NCBI RefSeq assembly: GCF_029227915.1
Contig: NC_079881.1
Location: forward strand, 27,877,501 to 27,941,500
DNA length: 64,000 nt
Source of the DNA: Hydractinia symbiolongicarpus
Lineage: Eukaryota; Cnidaria; Hydrozoa; Anthoathecata; Hydractiniidae
Direction: 5' to 3'
A program made the position numbers and the translations under genes. Of this stretch, positions 33,540-46,740 are shown in pieces (the first letter of the stretch is position 1; each line of letters begins with the position of its first letter). Below the pieces are notes generated by a model. The model was not told the DNA's origin and ran no database searches. It was given only the letters and a program-made list of their open reading frames with translations.

Positions 33540-36040
33540 AAAATAATTTAAAAAATCCTTCGGGAAACGAGTTTACTCCCTGGGTACTTTCTTTGTATAC
33601 TTTTGACTATACCGGCCAAGCCGGGATTTACGGGAAATCGCGGGTTTTCGTTTGCCGGCGATTAAACTTCTTTTATTCAGCGTCTCATCAAAAATGAAAA
33701 CATTTTTGAAAACTACAAGTCTCATGCGTTTTAGTGGTGAAAATAAAATTTAAAAAATCGTTCTGGAAATGACTTTACTCACAGGGTACTTTCTTTGTAT
33801 ACATTCGACTATACGGGCCAAGCCCGGGATTTACGGGAAATCGCGGGTTTTCGTTTTTCGGCGATTAAACCTCTTTCATTAAGCGTCTCATCAAAAATGA
33901 AAACATTTTTGAAAACTACAAGTCTCATGCGTTTTAGTGGTGAAAAAAAAATTTAAAAAATCGTTCGAGAAATGAGTTTACTCCCTGGGTACTTTCTTTA
34001 TATACATTCGACTATACGGGCCAAGCCCTGGATTTACGGGAAAACGCGTGATTTCGTTTGCCGGCGATTAAACCTCTTTCATTAAGCGTCTCATCAAAAA
34101 TGAAAACATTTTTGAAAACTACAAGTCTCATGCGTTTTAGTGATGAAAAAATAATTTAAAAAATCGTTCGGGAAATGAGTTTACTCCCTGGGTACTTTCT
34201 TTGTATACTTTTGACTATACGGGCCGAGTCCGGGATTTACGGGAAATCGCGGATTTTCGTTTGCCGGCGATTAAACCTCTTTCATTAAGCGTCTTATCAA
34301 AAATGAAAAAATTTTTGAAAACTACAAGTCTCATGCGTTTTAGTGGTGAAAAAAAAATTTAAAAAAACGTTCGGGAAATGAGTTTACTCCCTGGGTACTT
34401 TCTTTGTATACTTTTGACTATACGGGCCAAGCCGGGATTTACGGGAAATCGCGGGTTTTCGTTTGCCGGCGATTAAACTTCTTTTATTCAGCGTCTCATC
34501 AAAAATGAAAACATTTTTGAAAACTACAAGTCTCATGCGTTTTAGTGGTGAAAAAATAATTTAAAAAATCCTTCGGGAAACGAGTTTACTCCCTGGGTAC
34601 TTTCTTTGTATAATTTTGACTATACCGGCCAAGCCGGGATTTACGGGAAATCGCGGGTTTTCGTTTGCCGGCGATTAAACTTCTTTTATTCAGCGTCTCA
34701 TCAAAAATGAAAACATTTTTGAAAACTACAAGTCTCATGCGTTTTAGTGGTGAAAATAAAATTTAAAAAATCGTTCTGGAAATGACTTTACTCACAGGGT
34801 ACTTTCTTTGTATACTTTTGACTATACCGGCCAAGCCGGGATTTACGGGAAATCGCGGGTTTTCGTTTGCCGGCGATTAAACTTCTTTTATTCAGCGTCT
34901 CATCAAAAATGAAAACATTTTTGAAAACTACAAGTCTCATGCGTTTTAGTGGTGAAAATAAAATTTAAAAAATCGTTCTGGAAATGACTTTACTCACAGG
35001 GTACTTTCTTTGTATACATTCGACTATACGGGCCAAGCCCGGGATTTACGGGAAATCGCGGGTTTTCGTTTTTCGGCGATTAAACCTCTTTCATTAAGCG
35101 TCTCATCAAAAATGAAAACATTTTTGAAAACTACAAGTCTCATGCGTTTTAGTGGTGAAAAAAAAATTTAAAAAATCGTTCGAGAAATGAGTTTACTCCC
35201 TGGGTACTTTCTTTATATACATTCGACTATACGGGCCAAGCCCTGGATTTACGGGAAAACGCGTGATTTCGTTTGCCGGCGATTAAACCTCTTTCATTAA
35301 GCGTCTCATCAAAAATGAAAACATTTTTGAAAACTACAAGTCTCATGCGTTTTAGTGATGAAAAAATAATTTAAAAAATCGTTCGGGAAATGAGTTTACT
35401 CCCTGGGTACTTTCTTTGTATACTTTTGACTATACGGGCCGAGTCCGGGATTTACGGGAAATCGCGGATTTTCGTTTGCCGGCGATTAAACCTCTTTCAT
35501 TAAGCGTCTCATCAAAAATGAAAACATTTTTGACAACTACAAGTCTCATGCGTTTTAGTGGTGAAAAAATAATTTAAAAAAACGTTCGGGAAATGAGTTT
35601 ACTCCCTGGGTACTTTCTTTGTATACTTTTGACTATACGGGCCAAGCCCGGGATTTACGGGAAATCGCGGGTTTTCGTTTTCCGGCGATTGAACCTCTTT
35701 CATTAAGCGTCTTATCAAAAATGAAAACATTTTTGAAAACTACAAGTCTCATGCGTTTTAGTGGTGAAAAAAAAATTTAAAAAAACGTTCGGGAAATGAG
35801 TTTACTCCCTGGGTACTTTCTTTGTATACTTTTGACTATACGGGCCAAGCCGGGATTTACGGGAAATCGCGGGTTTTCGTTTGCCGGCGATTAAACTTCT
35901 TTTATTCAGCGTCTCATCAAAAATGAAAACATTTTTGAAAACTACAAGTCTCATGCGTTTTAGTGGTGAAAAAATAATTTAAAAAATCCTTCGGGAAACG
36001 AGTTTACTCCCTGGGTACTTTCTTTGTATAATTTTGACTA
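33540..36040 (-). repeat. Six-monomer higher-order repeat (1,215 bp)
   Basis: The ttttcggcgattaaacc variant at 33861 recurs at 35076 (gcgat to gcgat, 1,215 bp). The ctttatatac, gccctggattt, gcgtgatttcg and gtgatgaaaaaat variants recur with it. Neighbouring units with gtataattttgac occur near 34610 and 36027. Boundaries are approximate because partial copies overlap the next repeat block. Confidence 0.7.
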
Positions 36041-39000
36041 TACCGGCCAAGCCGGGATTTACGGGAAATCGCGGGTTTTCGTTTGCCGGCGATTAAACTT
36101 CTTTTATTCAGCGTCTCATCAAAAATGAAAACATTTTTGAAAACTACAAGTCTCATGCGTTTTAGTGGTGAAAATAAAATTTAAAAAATCGTTCTGGAAA
36201 TGACTTTACTCACAGGGTACTTTCTTTGTATACTTTTGACTATACGGGCCGAGTCCGGGATTTACGGGAAATCGCGGATTTTCGTTTGCCGGCGATTAAA
36301 CCTCTTTCATTAAGCGTCTCATCAAAAATGAAAACATTTTTGACAACTACAAGTCTCATGCGTTTTAGTGGTGAAAAAATAATTTAAAAAATCGTTCGGG
36401 AAATGAGTTTACTCCCTGGCTACTTTCTTTGTATACTTTTGACTATACGGGCCGAGTCCGGGATTTACGGGAAATCGCGGATTTTCGTTTGCCGGCGATT
36501 AAACCTCTTTCATTAAGCGTCTCATCAAAAATGAAAACATTTTTGACAACTACAAGTCTCATCCGTTTTAGTGGTGAAAAAATAATTTAAAAAATCGTTC
36601 GGGAAATGAGTTTACTCCCTGGCTACTTTCTTTGTATACTTTTGACTATACGGGCCAAGCCGGGATTTACGGGAAATCGCGGGTTTTCGTTTGCCGGCGA
36701 TTAAACTTCTTTTATTCAGCGTCTCATCAAAAATGAAAACATTTTTGAAAAGTACAAGTCTCATGCGTTTTAGTGGTGAAAAAATAATTTAAAAAATCCT
36801 TCGGGAAACGAGTTTACTCCCTGGGTACTTTCTTTGTATACTTTTGACTATACCGGCCAAGCCGGGATTTACGGGAAATCGCGGGTTTTCGTTTGCCGGC
36901 GATTAAACTTCTTTTATTCAGCGTCTCATCAAAAATGAAAACATTTTTGAAAACTACAAGTCTCATGCGTTTTAGTGGTGAAAATAAAATTTAAAAAATC
37001 GTTCTGGAAATGACTTTACTCACAGGGTACTTTCTTTGTATACATTCGACTATACGGGCCAAGCCCGGGATTTACGGGAAATCGCGGGTTTTCGTTTTCC
37101 GGCGATTAAACCTCTTTCATTAAGCGTCTCATCAAAAATGAAAACATTTTTGAAAACTACAAGTCTCATGCGTTTTAGTGGTGAAAAAAAAATTTAAAAA
37201 ATCGTTCGAGAAATGAGTTTACTCCCTGGGTACTTTCTTTATAAACATTCGACTATACGGGCCAAGCCCCGGATTTACGGGAAAACGCGGGATTTCGTTT
37301 GCCGGCGATTAAACCTCTTTCATTAAGCGTCTCATCAAAAATGAAAACATTTTTGAAAACTACAAGTCTCATGCGTTTTAGTGATGAAAAAATAATTTAA
37401 AAAATCGTTCGGGAAATGAGTTTACTCCCTGGGTACTTTCTTTGTATACTTTTGACTATACGGGCCGAGTCCGGGATTTACGGGAAATCGCGGATTTTCG
37501 TTTGCCGGCGATTAAACCTCTTTCATTAAGCGTCTCATCAAAAATGAAAACATTTTTGACAACTACAAGTCTCATGCGTTTTAGTGGTGAAAAAATAATT
37601 TAAAAAATCGTTCGGGAAATGAGTTTACTCCCTGGCTACTTTCTTTGTATACTTTTGACTATACGGGCCGAGTCCGGGATTTACGGGAAATCGCGGATTT
37701 TCGTTTGCCGGCGATTAAACCTCTTTCATTAAGCGTCTCATCAAAAATGAAAACATTTTTGACAACTACAAGTCTCATGCGTTTTAGTGGTGAAAAAATA
37801 ATTTAAAAAATCGTTCGGGAAATGAGTTTACTCCCTGGCTACTTTCTTTGTATACTTTTGACTATACGGGCCGAGTCCGGGATTTACGGGAAATCGCGGA
37901 TTTTCGTTTGCCGGCGATTAAACTGCTTATATTCAGCGTCTCATCAAAAATGAAAACATTTTTGAAAACTACAAGTCTCATGCGTTTTAGTGGTGAAAAA
38001 ATAATTTAAAAAATCGTTCGGGAAATGAGTTTACTCCCTGGGTACTTTCTTTGTATACTTTTGACTATACCGGCCAAGCTGGGATTTACGGGAAATCGCG
38101 GGTTTTCGTTTGCCGGCGATTAAACTTCTTTTATTCAGCGTCTCATCAAAAATGAAAACATTTTTGAAAACTACAAGTCTTATGCGTTTTAGTGGTAAAA
38201 AAATAATTTAAAAAATCCGTCGGGAAATGAGTTTACTCCCTGGGTACTTTCTTTGTATACTTTTGACTATACCGGCCAAGCTGGGATTTACGGGAAATCG
38301 CGGGTTTTCGTTTGCCGGCGATTAAACTTCTTTTATTCAGCGTCTCATCAAAAATGAAAACATTTTTGAAAACTACAAGTCTCATGCGTTTTAGTGGTGA
38401 AAAAAAAATTTAAAAAATCGTTCGGGAAATGAGTTTACTCCCTGGGTACTTTCTTTGTATACATTCGACTATACGGGCCAAGCCCCGCATTTACGGCAAA
38501 ACGACGGATTTCGTTTGCCGGCAATTAAACCTTTTTCATTAAGCGTCTCATCAAAAATGAAAACATTTTTGACAACTACAAGTCTCATGCGTTTTAGTGG
38601 TGAAAAAATAATTTAAAAAATCGTTCGGGAATTGAGTTTACTCCCTGGGTACTTTCTTTGTATACTTTTGACTATACGGGCCAAGCCCGGGATTTACGGG
38701 AAATCGCGGGTTTTCGTTTTCCGGCGATTGAACCTCTTTCATTAAGCGTCTTATCAAAAATGAAAACATTTTTGAAAACTACAAGTCTCATGCGTTTTAG
38801 TGGTGAAAAAAAAATTTAAAAAAACGTTCGGGAAATGAGTTTACTCCCTGGGTACTTTCTTTGTATACTTTTGACTATACGGGCCAAGCCGGGATTTACG
38901 GGAAATCGCGGGTTTTCGTTTGCCGGCGATTAAACTTCTTTTATTCAGCGTCTCATCAAAAATGAAAACATTTTTGAAAACTACAAGTCTCATGCGTTTT

Positions 39001-41510
39001 AGTGGTGAAAAAATAATTTAAAAAATCCTTCGGGAAACGAGTTTACTCCCTGGGTACTTTCTTTGTATAATTTTGACTATACCGGCCAAGCCGGGATTTA
39101 CGGGAAATCGCGGGTTTTCGTTTGCCGGCGATTAAACTTCTTTTATTCAGCGTCTCATCAAAAATGAAAACATTTTTGAAAACTACAAGTCTCATGCGTT
39201 TTAGTGGTGAAAAAATAATTTAAAAAATCGTTCGGGAAATGAGTTTACTCCCTGGCTACTTTCTTTGTATACTTTTGACTATACGGGCCGAGTCCGGGAT
39301 TTACGGGAAATCGCGGATTTTCGTTTGCCGGCGATTAAACCTCTTTCATTAAGCGTCTCATCAAAAATGAAAACATTTTTGACAACTACAAGTCTCATCC
39401 GTTTTAGTGGTGAAAAAATAATTTAAAAAATCGTTCGGGAAATGAGTTTACTCCCTGGCTACTTTCTTTGTATACTTTTGACTATACGGGCCAAGCCGGG
39501 ATTTACGGGAAATCGCGGGTTTTCGTTTGCCGGCGATTAAACTTCTTTTATTCAGCGTCTCATCAAAAATGAAAACATTTTTGAAAAGTACAAGTCTCAT
39601 GCGTTTTAGTGGTGAAAAAATAATTTAAAAAATCCTTCGGGAAACGAGTTTACTCCCTGGGTACTTTCTTTGTATACTTTTGACTATACCGGCCAAGCCG
39701 GGATTTACGGGAAATCGCGGGTTTTCGTTTGCCGGCGATTAAACTTCTTTTATTCAGCGTCTCATCAAAAATGAAAACATTTTTGAAAACTACAAGTCTC
39801 ATGCGTTTTAGTGGTGAAAATAAAATTTAAAAAATCGTTCTGGAAATGACTTTACTCACAGGGTACTTTCTTTGTATACATTCGACTATACGGGCCAAGC
39901 CCGGGATTTACGGGAAATCGCGGGTTTTCGTTTTCCGGCGATTAAACCTCTTTCATTAAGCGTCTCATCAAAAATGAAAACATTTTTGAAAACTACAAGT
40001 CTCATGCGTTTTAGTGGTGAAAAAAAAATTTAAAAAATCGTTCGAGAAATGAGTTTACTCCCTGGGTACTTTCTTTATAAACATTCGACTATACGGGCCA
40101 AGCCCCGGATTTACGGGAAAACGCGGGATTTCGTTTGCCGGCGATTAAACCTCTTTCATTAAGCGTCTCATCAAAAATGAAAACATTTTTGAAAACTACA
40201 AGTCTCATGCGTTTTAGTGATGAAAAAATAATTTAAAAAATCGTTCGGGAAATGAGTTTACTCCCTGGGTACTTTCTTTGTATACTTTTGACTATACGGG
40301 CCGAGTCCGGGATTTACGGGAAATCGCGGATTTTCGTTTGCCGGCGATTAAACCTCTTTCATTAAGCGTCTCATCAAAAATGAAAACATTTTTGACAACT
40401 ACAAGTCTCATGCGTTTTAGTGGTGAAAAAATAATTTAAAAAATCGTTCGGGAAATGAGTTTACTCCCTGGCTACTTTCTTTGTATACTTTTGACTATAC
40501 GGGCCGAGTCCGGGATTTACGGGAAATCGCGGATTTTCGTTTGCCGGCGATTAAACCTCTTTCATTAAGCGTCTCATCAAAAATGAAAACATTTTTGACA
40601 ACTACAAGTCTCATGCGTTTTAGTGGTGAAAAAATAATTTAAAAAATCGTTCGGGAAATGAGTTTACTCCCTGGCTACTTTCTTTGTATACTTTTGACTA
40701 TACGGGCCGAGTCCGGGATTTACGGGAAATCGCGGATTTTCGTTTGCCGGCGATTAAACTGCTTATATTCAGCGTCTCATCAAAAATGAAAACATTTTTG
40801 AAAACTACAAGTCTCATGCGTTTTAGTGGTGAAAAAATAATTTAAAAAATCGTTCGGGAAATGAGTTTACTCCCTGGGTACTTTCTTTGTATACTTTTGA
40901 CTATACCGGCCAAGCTGGGATTTACGGGAAATCGCGGGTTTTCGTTTGCCGGCGATTAAACTTCTTTTATTCAGCGTCTCATCAAAAATGAAAACATTTT
41001 TGAAAACTACAAGTCTTATGCGTTTTAGTGGTAAAAAAATAATTTAAAAAATCCGTCGGGAAATGAGTTTACTCCCTGGGTACTTTCTTTGTATACTTTT
41101 GACTATACCGGCCAAGCTGGGATTTACGGGAAATCGCGGGTTTTAGTTTGCCGGCGATTAAACTTCTTTTATTCAGCGTCTCATCAAAAATGAAAACATT
41201 TTTGAAAACTACAAGTCTCATGCGTTTTAGTGGTGAAAAAAAAATTTAAAAAATCGTTCGGGAAATGAGTTTACTCCCTGGGTACTTTCTTTGTATACAT
41301 TCGACTATACGGGCCAAGCCCCGCATTTACGGCAAAACGACGGATTTCGTTTGCCGGCAATTAAACCTTTTTCATTAAGCGTCTCATCAAAAATGAAAAC
41401 ATTTTTGACAACTACAAGTCTCATGCGTTTTAGTGGTGAAAAAATAATTTAAAAAATCGTTCGGGAATTGAGTTTACTCCCTGGGTACTTTCTTTGTATA
41501 CTTTTGACTA
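35645..41510 (-). repeat. 14/15-monomer higher-order repeat, two copies (offset 2,836 bp)
   Basis: Rare variants recur at exactly 2,836 bp: catccgtttt at 36561 and 39397, aaaagtacaag at 36751 and 39587, gcttatattc at 37925 and 40761, and ccgtcggg at 38217 and 41053; the ccccgcattt/acgacgg unit also recurs. At the left edge the offset is about 3,039 bp (gattgaacc at 35687 and 38726), so the first copy has one additional monomer near 36200-36420. Adjacent monomers with the ctggctacttt change appear in runs. Confidence 0.88.
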
Positions 41511-44319
41511 TATGGGCCAAGCCGGGATTTACGGGAAATCGCGGGTTTTCGTTTGCCGGCGATTAAACTTCTTTTATTCAGCGTCTCATCAAAAATGAAA
41601 ACATTTTTGAAAACTACATGTCTCATGCGTTTTAGTGGTGAAAAAATAATTTAAAAAATCGATCTGGAAATGAGTTTACTCCCTGGGTACTTTCTTTGTA
41701 TACTTTTGACTATACGGGCCGAGTCCGGGATTTAGGGAAATCGCAGGTTTTCGTTTGCCGGCGATTAAACTGCTTTTATTCAGCGTCTCATCAAAAATGA
41801 AAACATTTTTGAAAACTACAAGTCTCATGCGTTTTAGTGGTGAAAAAATAATTTAAAAAATCGTTCGCAAAATGAGTTTACTCCCTGGGTACTTTCTTTG
41901 TATACTTTTGACTATACGGGCCAAGCCGGTATTTACGGGAAATCGCGGGTTTTCGTTTGCCGGCGATTAAACTTCTTTTATTCAGCGTCTCATCAAAAAT
42001 GAAAACATTTTTAAAAACTACAAGTCTCATGGGCTTTAGTGGTGAAAAAATAATTTAAAAAATCGTTCTGGAAATGGGTTTACTCACAGGGTACTTTCTT
42101 TGTTTACATTCGACTATACGTGCCAAGCCCGGGATTTACGGGAAATCGCGGGTTTTCGTTTGCCGGCGATTAAACTTCTTTTATTCAGCGTCTCATCAAA
42201 AATGAAAACATTTTTGAAAACTACATGTCTCATGCGTTTTAGTGGTGAAAAAATAATTTAAAAAATCGATCTGGAAATGAGTTTACTCCCTGGGTACTTT
42301 CTTTGTATACTTTTGACTATACGGGCCGAGTCCGGGATTTACGGGAAATTGCAGGTTTTCGTTTGCCGGCGATTAAACTGCTTATATTCAGCGTCTCATC
42401 AAAAATGAAAACATTTTTGAAAACTACAAGTCTCATGCGTTTTAGTGGTGAAAAAATAATTTAAAAAATCGTTCGGGAAATGAGTTTACTCCCTGGGTAC
42501 TTTCTTTGTATACTTTTGACTATACCGGCCAAGCTGGGATTTACGGGAAATCGCGGGTTTTCGTTTGCCGGCGATTAAACTTCTTTTATTCAGCGTCTCA
42601 TCAAAAATGAAAACATTTTTGAAAACTACAAGTCTCATGCGTTTTAGTGGTGAAAAAATAATTTAAAAAATCGTTCGGGAAATGAGTTTACTCCCTGGGT
42701 ACTTTCTTTGTATACTTTTGACTATACGGGTCGAGTCCGGGATTTACGGGAAATCGCGGATTTTCGTTTGCCGGCGATTAAACTGCTTTTATTCAGCGTC
42801 TCATCAAAAATGAAAACATTTTTGAAAACTACAAGTCTCATGCGTTTTAGTGCTGAAAAAATAATTTAAAAAATCGTTCGGGAATTGAGTTTACTCCCTG
42901 GGTACTTTCTTTGTATACTTTTGACTATATGGGCCAAGCCGGGATTTACGGGAAATCGCGGGTTTTCGTTTGCCGGCGATTAAACTTCTTCTATTCAGCG
43001 TCTCATCAAAAATGAAAACATTTTTGAAAACTACATGTCTCATGCGTTTTAGTGGTGAAAAAATAATTTAAAAAATCGATCTGGAAATGAGTTTACTCCC
43101 TGGGTACTTTCTTTGTATACTTTTGACTATACGGGCCGAGTCCGGGATTTAGGGAAATCGCAGGTTTTCGTTTGCCGGCGATTAAACTGCTTTTATTCAG
43201 CGTCTCATCAAAAATGAAAACATTTTTGAAAACTACAAGTCTCATGCGTTTTAGTGGTGAAAAAATAATTTAAAAAATCGTTCGGGAAATGAGTTTACTC
43301 CCTGGGTACTTTCTTTGTATACTTTTGACTATACGGGCCAAGCCGGGATTCACGGGAAATCGCGGGTTTTCGTTTGCCGGCGATTAAACTTCTTTTATTC
43401 AGCGTCTCATCAAAAATGAAAACATTTTTGAAAACTACAAGTCTCATGCGTTTTAGTGGTGAAAAAAAATTTTAAAAATCGTTCGGGAAATGAGTTTACT
43501 CCCTGGGTACTTTCTTTGTATACTTTTGACTATACGGGCCAACCCCGGGATTTACGGGAAATCGCGGGTTTTCGTTTGCCGGCGATTAAACTTTTTTTAT
43601 TCAGCGTCTCATCAAAAATGAAAACATTTTTAAAAACTACAAGTCTTATGCGTTTTAGTGGTGAAAAAATAATTTAAAAAATCGTTCTGGAAATGAGTTT
43701 ACTCACAGGGTACTTTCTTTGTATACATTCGACTATATGTGCCAAGCCCGGGATTTACGGGAAATCGAGGGTTTTCGTTTGCCGGCAATTAAACTGCTTT
43801 TATTCAGCGTATCATCAATAATGAAAACATTCTTGAAAACTACAAGTCTCATGCGTTTTAGTGGTGAAAAAAAAAATTAAAAAATCGTTCGGGAAATGGG
43901 TTTACTCACAGGGTACTTTCTTTGTATACATTCGACTATACGTGCCAAGCCCGGGATTTACGGGAAATCGCGGGTTTTTGTTTGCCGGCGATTAAACTTC
44001 TTTTATTCAGCGTCTCATCAAAAATGAAAACATTTTTGAAAACTACAAGTCTCATGCGTTTTAGTGGTGAAAATATAATTTAAAAAATCGTTCGGGAAAT
44101 GAGTTTACTCCCTGGGTACTTTCTTTGTATACTTTTGACTATACGGGCCAAGCCGGGATTTACGGGAAATCGCGGGTTTTCGTTTGCCGGCGATTAAACT
44201 TCTTTTATTCAGCGTCTCATCAAAAATGAAAACATTTTTAAAACCTACAAGTCTTATGCGTTTTAGTGGTGAAAAAATAATTTAAAAAATCGTTCTGGAA
44301 ATGAGTTTACTCACAGGGT

Positions 44320-46740
44320 ACTTTCTTTGTATACATACGACTATGCGGGCCAAACCCCGGATTTACGGGAAAACGCCGGATTTCGTTTGCCGGCGATTAA
44401 ACCTCTTTCATTAAGCGTCTCATCAAAAATGAAAACATTTTTGACAACTACAAGTCTCATGCGTTTTAGTGGTGAAAAAATAATTTAAAAAATCGTTCGG
44501 GAAATGAGTTTACTCCCTGGGTACTTTCTTTGTATACTTTTGACTATACGGGCCGAGTCCGGGATTTACGGGAAATCGCGGATTTTCGTTTGCCGGCGAT
44601 TAAACTGCTTTTATTCAGCGTCTCATCAAAAATGAAAACATTTTTAAAAACTACAAGTCTCAGCGTTTTAGTGGTGAAAAAATAATTTAAAAAATCGTTT
44701 GGGAAATGAGTTTACTCCCTGGGTACTTTCTTTGTATACTTTTGACTATACGGGCCAAGCCGGGATTTACGGGAAATCGCGGGTTTTCGTTTGCCGGCGA
44801 TTAAACTTCTTTTATTCAGCGTCTCATCAAAAATGAAAACATTTTTAAAAACTACAAGTCTCAGCGTTTTAGTGGTGAAAAAATAATTTAAAAAATCGTT
44901 CGGGAAATGAGTTTACCCCCTGGGTACTTTCTTTGTATACTTTTGACTATAAGGGCCAAGCCGGGATTTACGGGAAATCGCGGGTTTTCGTTTGCCGGCG
45001 ATTAAACTTCTTTTATTCAGCGTCTCATCAAAAATGAAAACATTTTTAAAAACTACAAGTCTCATGCGTTTTAGTGGTGAAATAATAATTTAAAAAATCG
45101 TTTGGGAAATGAGTTTACTCCCTGGGTACATTCTTTGTATACTTTTGACTATACCGGCCAAGCCGGGATTTACAGGAAATCGCGGGTTTTCGTTTGCCGG
45201 CGATTAAACTTCTTTTATTCAGCGTCTCATCAAAAATGAAAACATTTTTGAAAACTACAAGTCTCATGCGTTTTAGTGGTGAAAATATAATTTAAAAAAT
45301 CGTTCGGGAAATGAGTTTACTCCCTGGGTACTTTCTTTCTTTGTATACTTTTGACTATACGGGCCAAGCCGGGATTTACGGGAAATCTGGGGTTTTCGTT
45401 TGCTGGCGATTAAACTTCTTTTATTCAGCGTCTCATCAAAAATGAAAACATTTTTAAAACCTACAAGTCTTATGCGTTTTAGTGGTGAAAAAATAATTTA
45501 AAAAATCGTTCTGGAAATGAGTTTACTCACAGGGTACTTTCTTTGTATACATACGACTATGCGGGCCAAGCCCCGGATTTACGGGAAAACGTCGGATTTC
45601 GTTTGCCGGCGATTAAACCTCTTTCATTAAGCGTCTCATCAAAAATGAAAACATTTTTGACAACTACAAGTCTCATGCGTTTTAGTGGTGAAAAAATAAT
45701 TTAAAAAATCGTTCGGGAAATGAGTTTACTCCCTGGGTACTTTCTTTGTATACTTTTGACTATACGGGCCGAGTCCGGGATTTACGGGAAATCGCGGATT
45801 TTCGTTTGCCGGCGATTAAACTGCTTTTATTCAGCGTCTCATCAAAAATGAAAACATTTTTGAAAACTACAAGTCTCAGCGTTTTAGTGGTGAAAAAATA
45901 ATTTAAAAAATCGTTCGGGAAATGAGTTTACTCCCTGGGTACTTTCTTTGTATACTTTTGACTATACGGGCCAAGCCGGGATTTACGGAAAATCGCGGGT
46001 TTTCGTTTGCCGGCGATTAAACTTCTTTTATTCAGCGTCTCATCAAAAATGAAAACATTTTTAAAAACTACAAGTCTCAGCGTTTTAGTGGTGAAAAAAT
46101 AATTTAAAAAATCGTTCGGGAAATGAGTTTACCCCCTGGGTACTTTCTTTGTATACTTTTGACTATACGGGCCAAGCCGGGATTTACGGGAAATCGCGGG
46201 TTTTCGTTTGCCGGCGATTAAACTTCTTTTATTCAGCGTCTCATCAAAAATGAAAACATTTTTGAAAACTACAAGTCTCATGCGCTTTAGTGGTGAAAAA
46301 ATAATTTAAAAAATCGTTCGGGAAATGAGTTTACTCCCTGGGTACTTTCTTTGTATACTTTTGACTATACGGGCCGAGTCCGGGATTTACGGAAAATCGC
46401 GGATTTTCGTTTGCCGCCGATTAAACTGCCTTTATTCAGCGTCTCATCAAAAATGAAAACATTTTTGAAAACTACAAGTCTCAGCGTTTTAGTGGTGAAA
46501 AAATAATTTAAAAAATCGTTCGGGAAATGAGTTTACTCCCTGGGTACTTTCTTTGTATACTTTTGACTATACGGGCCAAGCCGGGATTTACGGGAAATCG
46601 CGGGTTTTCGTTTGCCGGCGATTAAACTTCTTTTATTCAGCGTCTCATCAAAAATGAAAACATTTTTGAAAACTACAAGTCTCATGCGTTTTAGTGGTGA
46701 AAAAAAAATTTAAAAAATCGTTCGGGAAATGAGTTTACTC
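44320..46740 (-). repeat. Six-monomer higher-order repeat with two-base-deleted monomers
   Basis: The catacgactatgcggg variant near 44331 recurs near 45547 (about 1,216 bp). Between and after them, several monomers lack two bases in the catgcg motif and read tctcagcgtttt; that deletion is absent from the arrays left of LINE 2 (where only a different tctttgcg deletion is seen). It marks a locally spread subfamily. Confidence 0.7.

Noticed and set aside
43456-43677. Frames of about 73 codons repeated through the B array as possible genes
   Set aside because: They follow the monomer, lie in a tandem repeat whose period is not a multiple of three, begin at arbitrary or non-ATG codons and resemble no protein.
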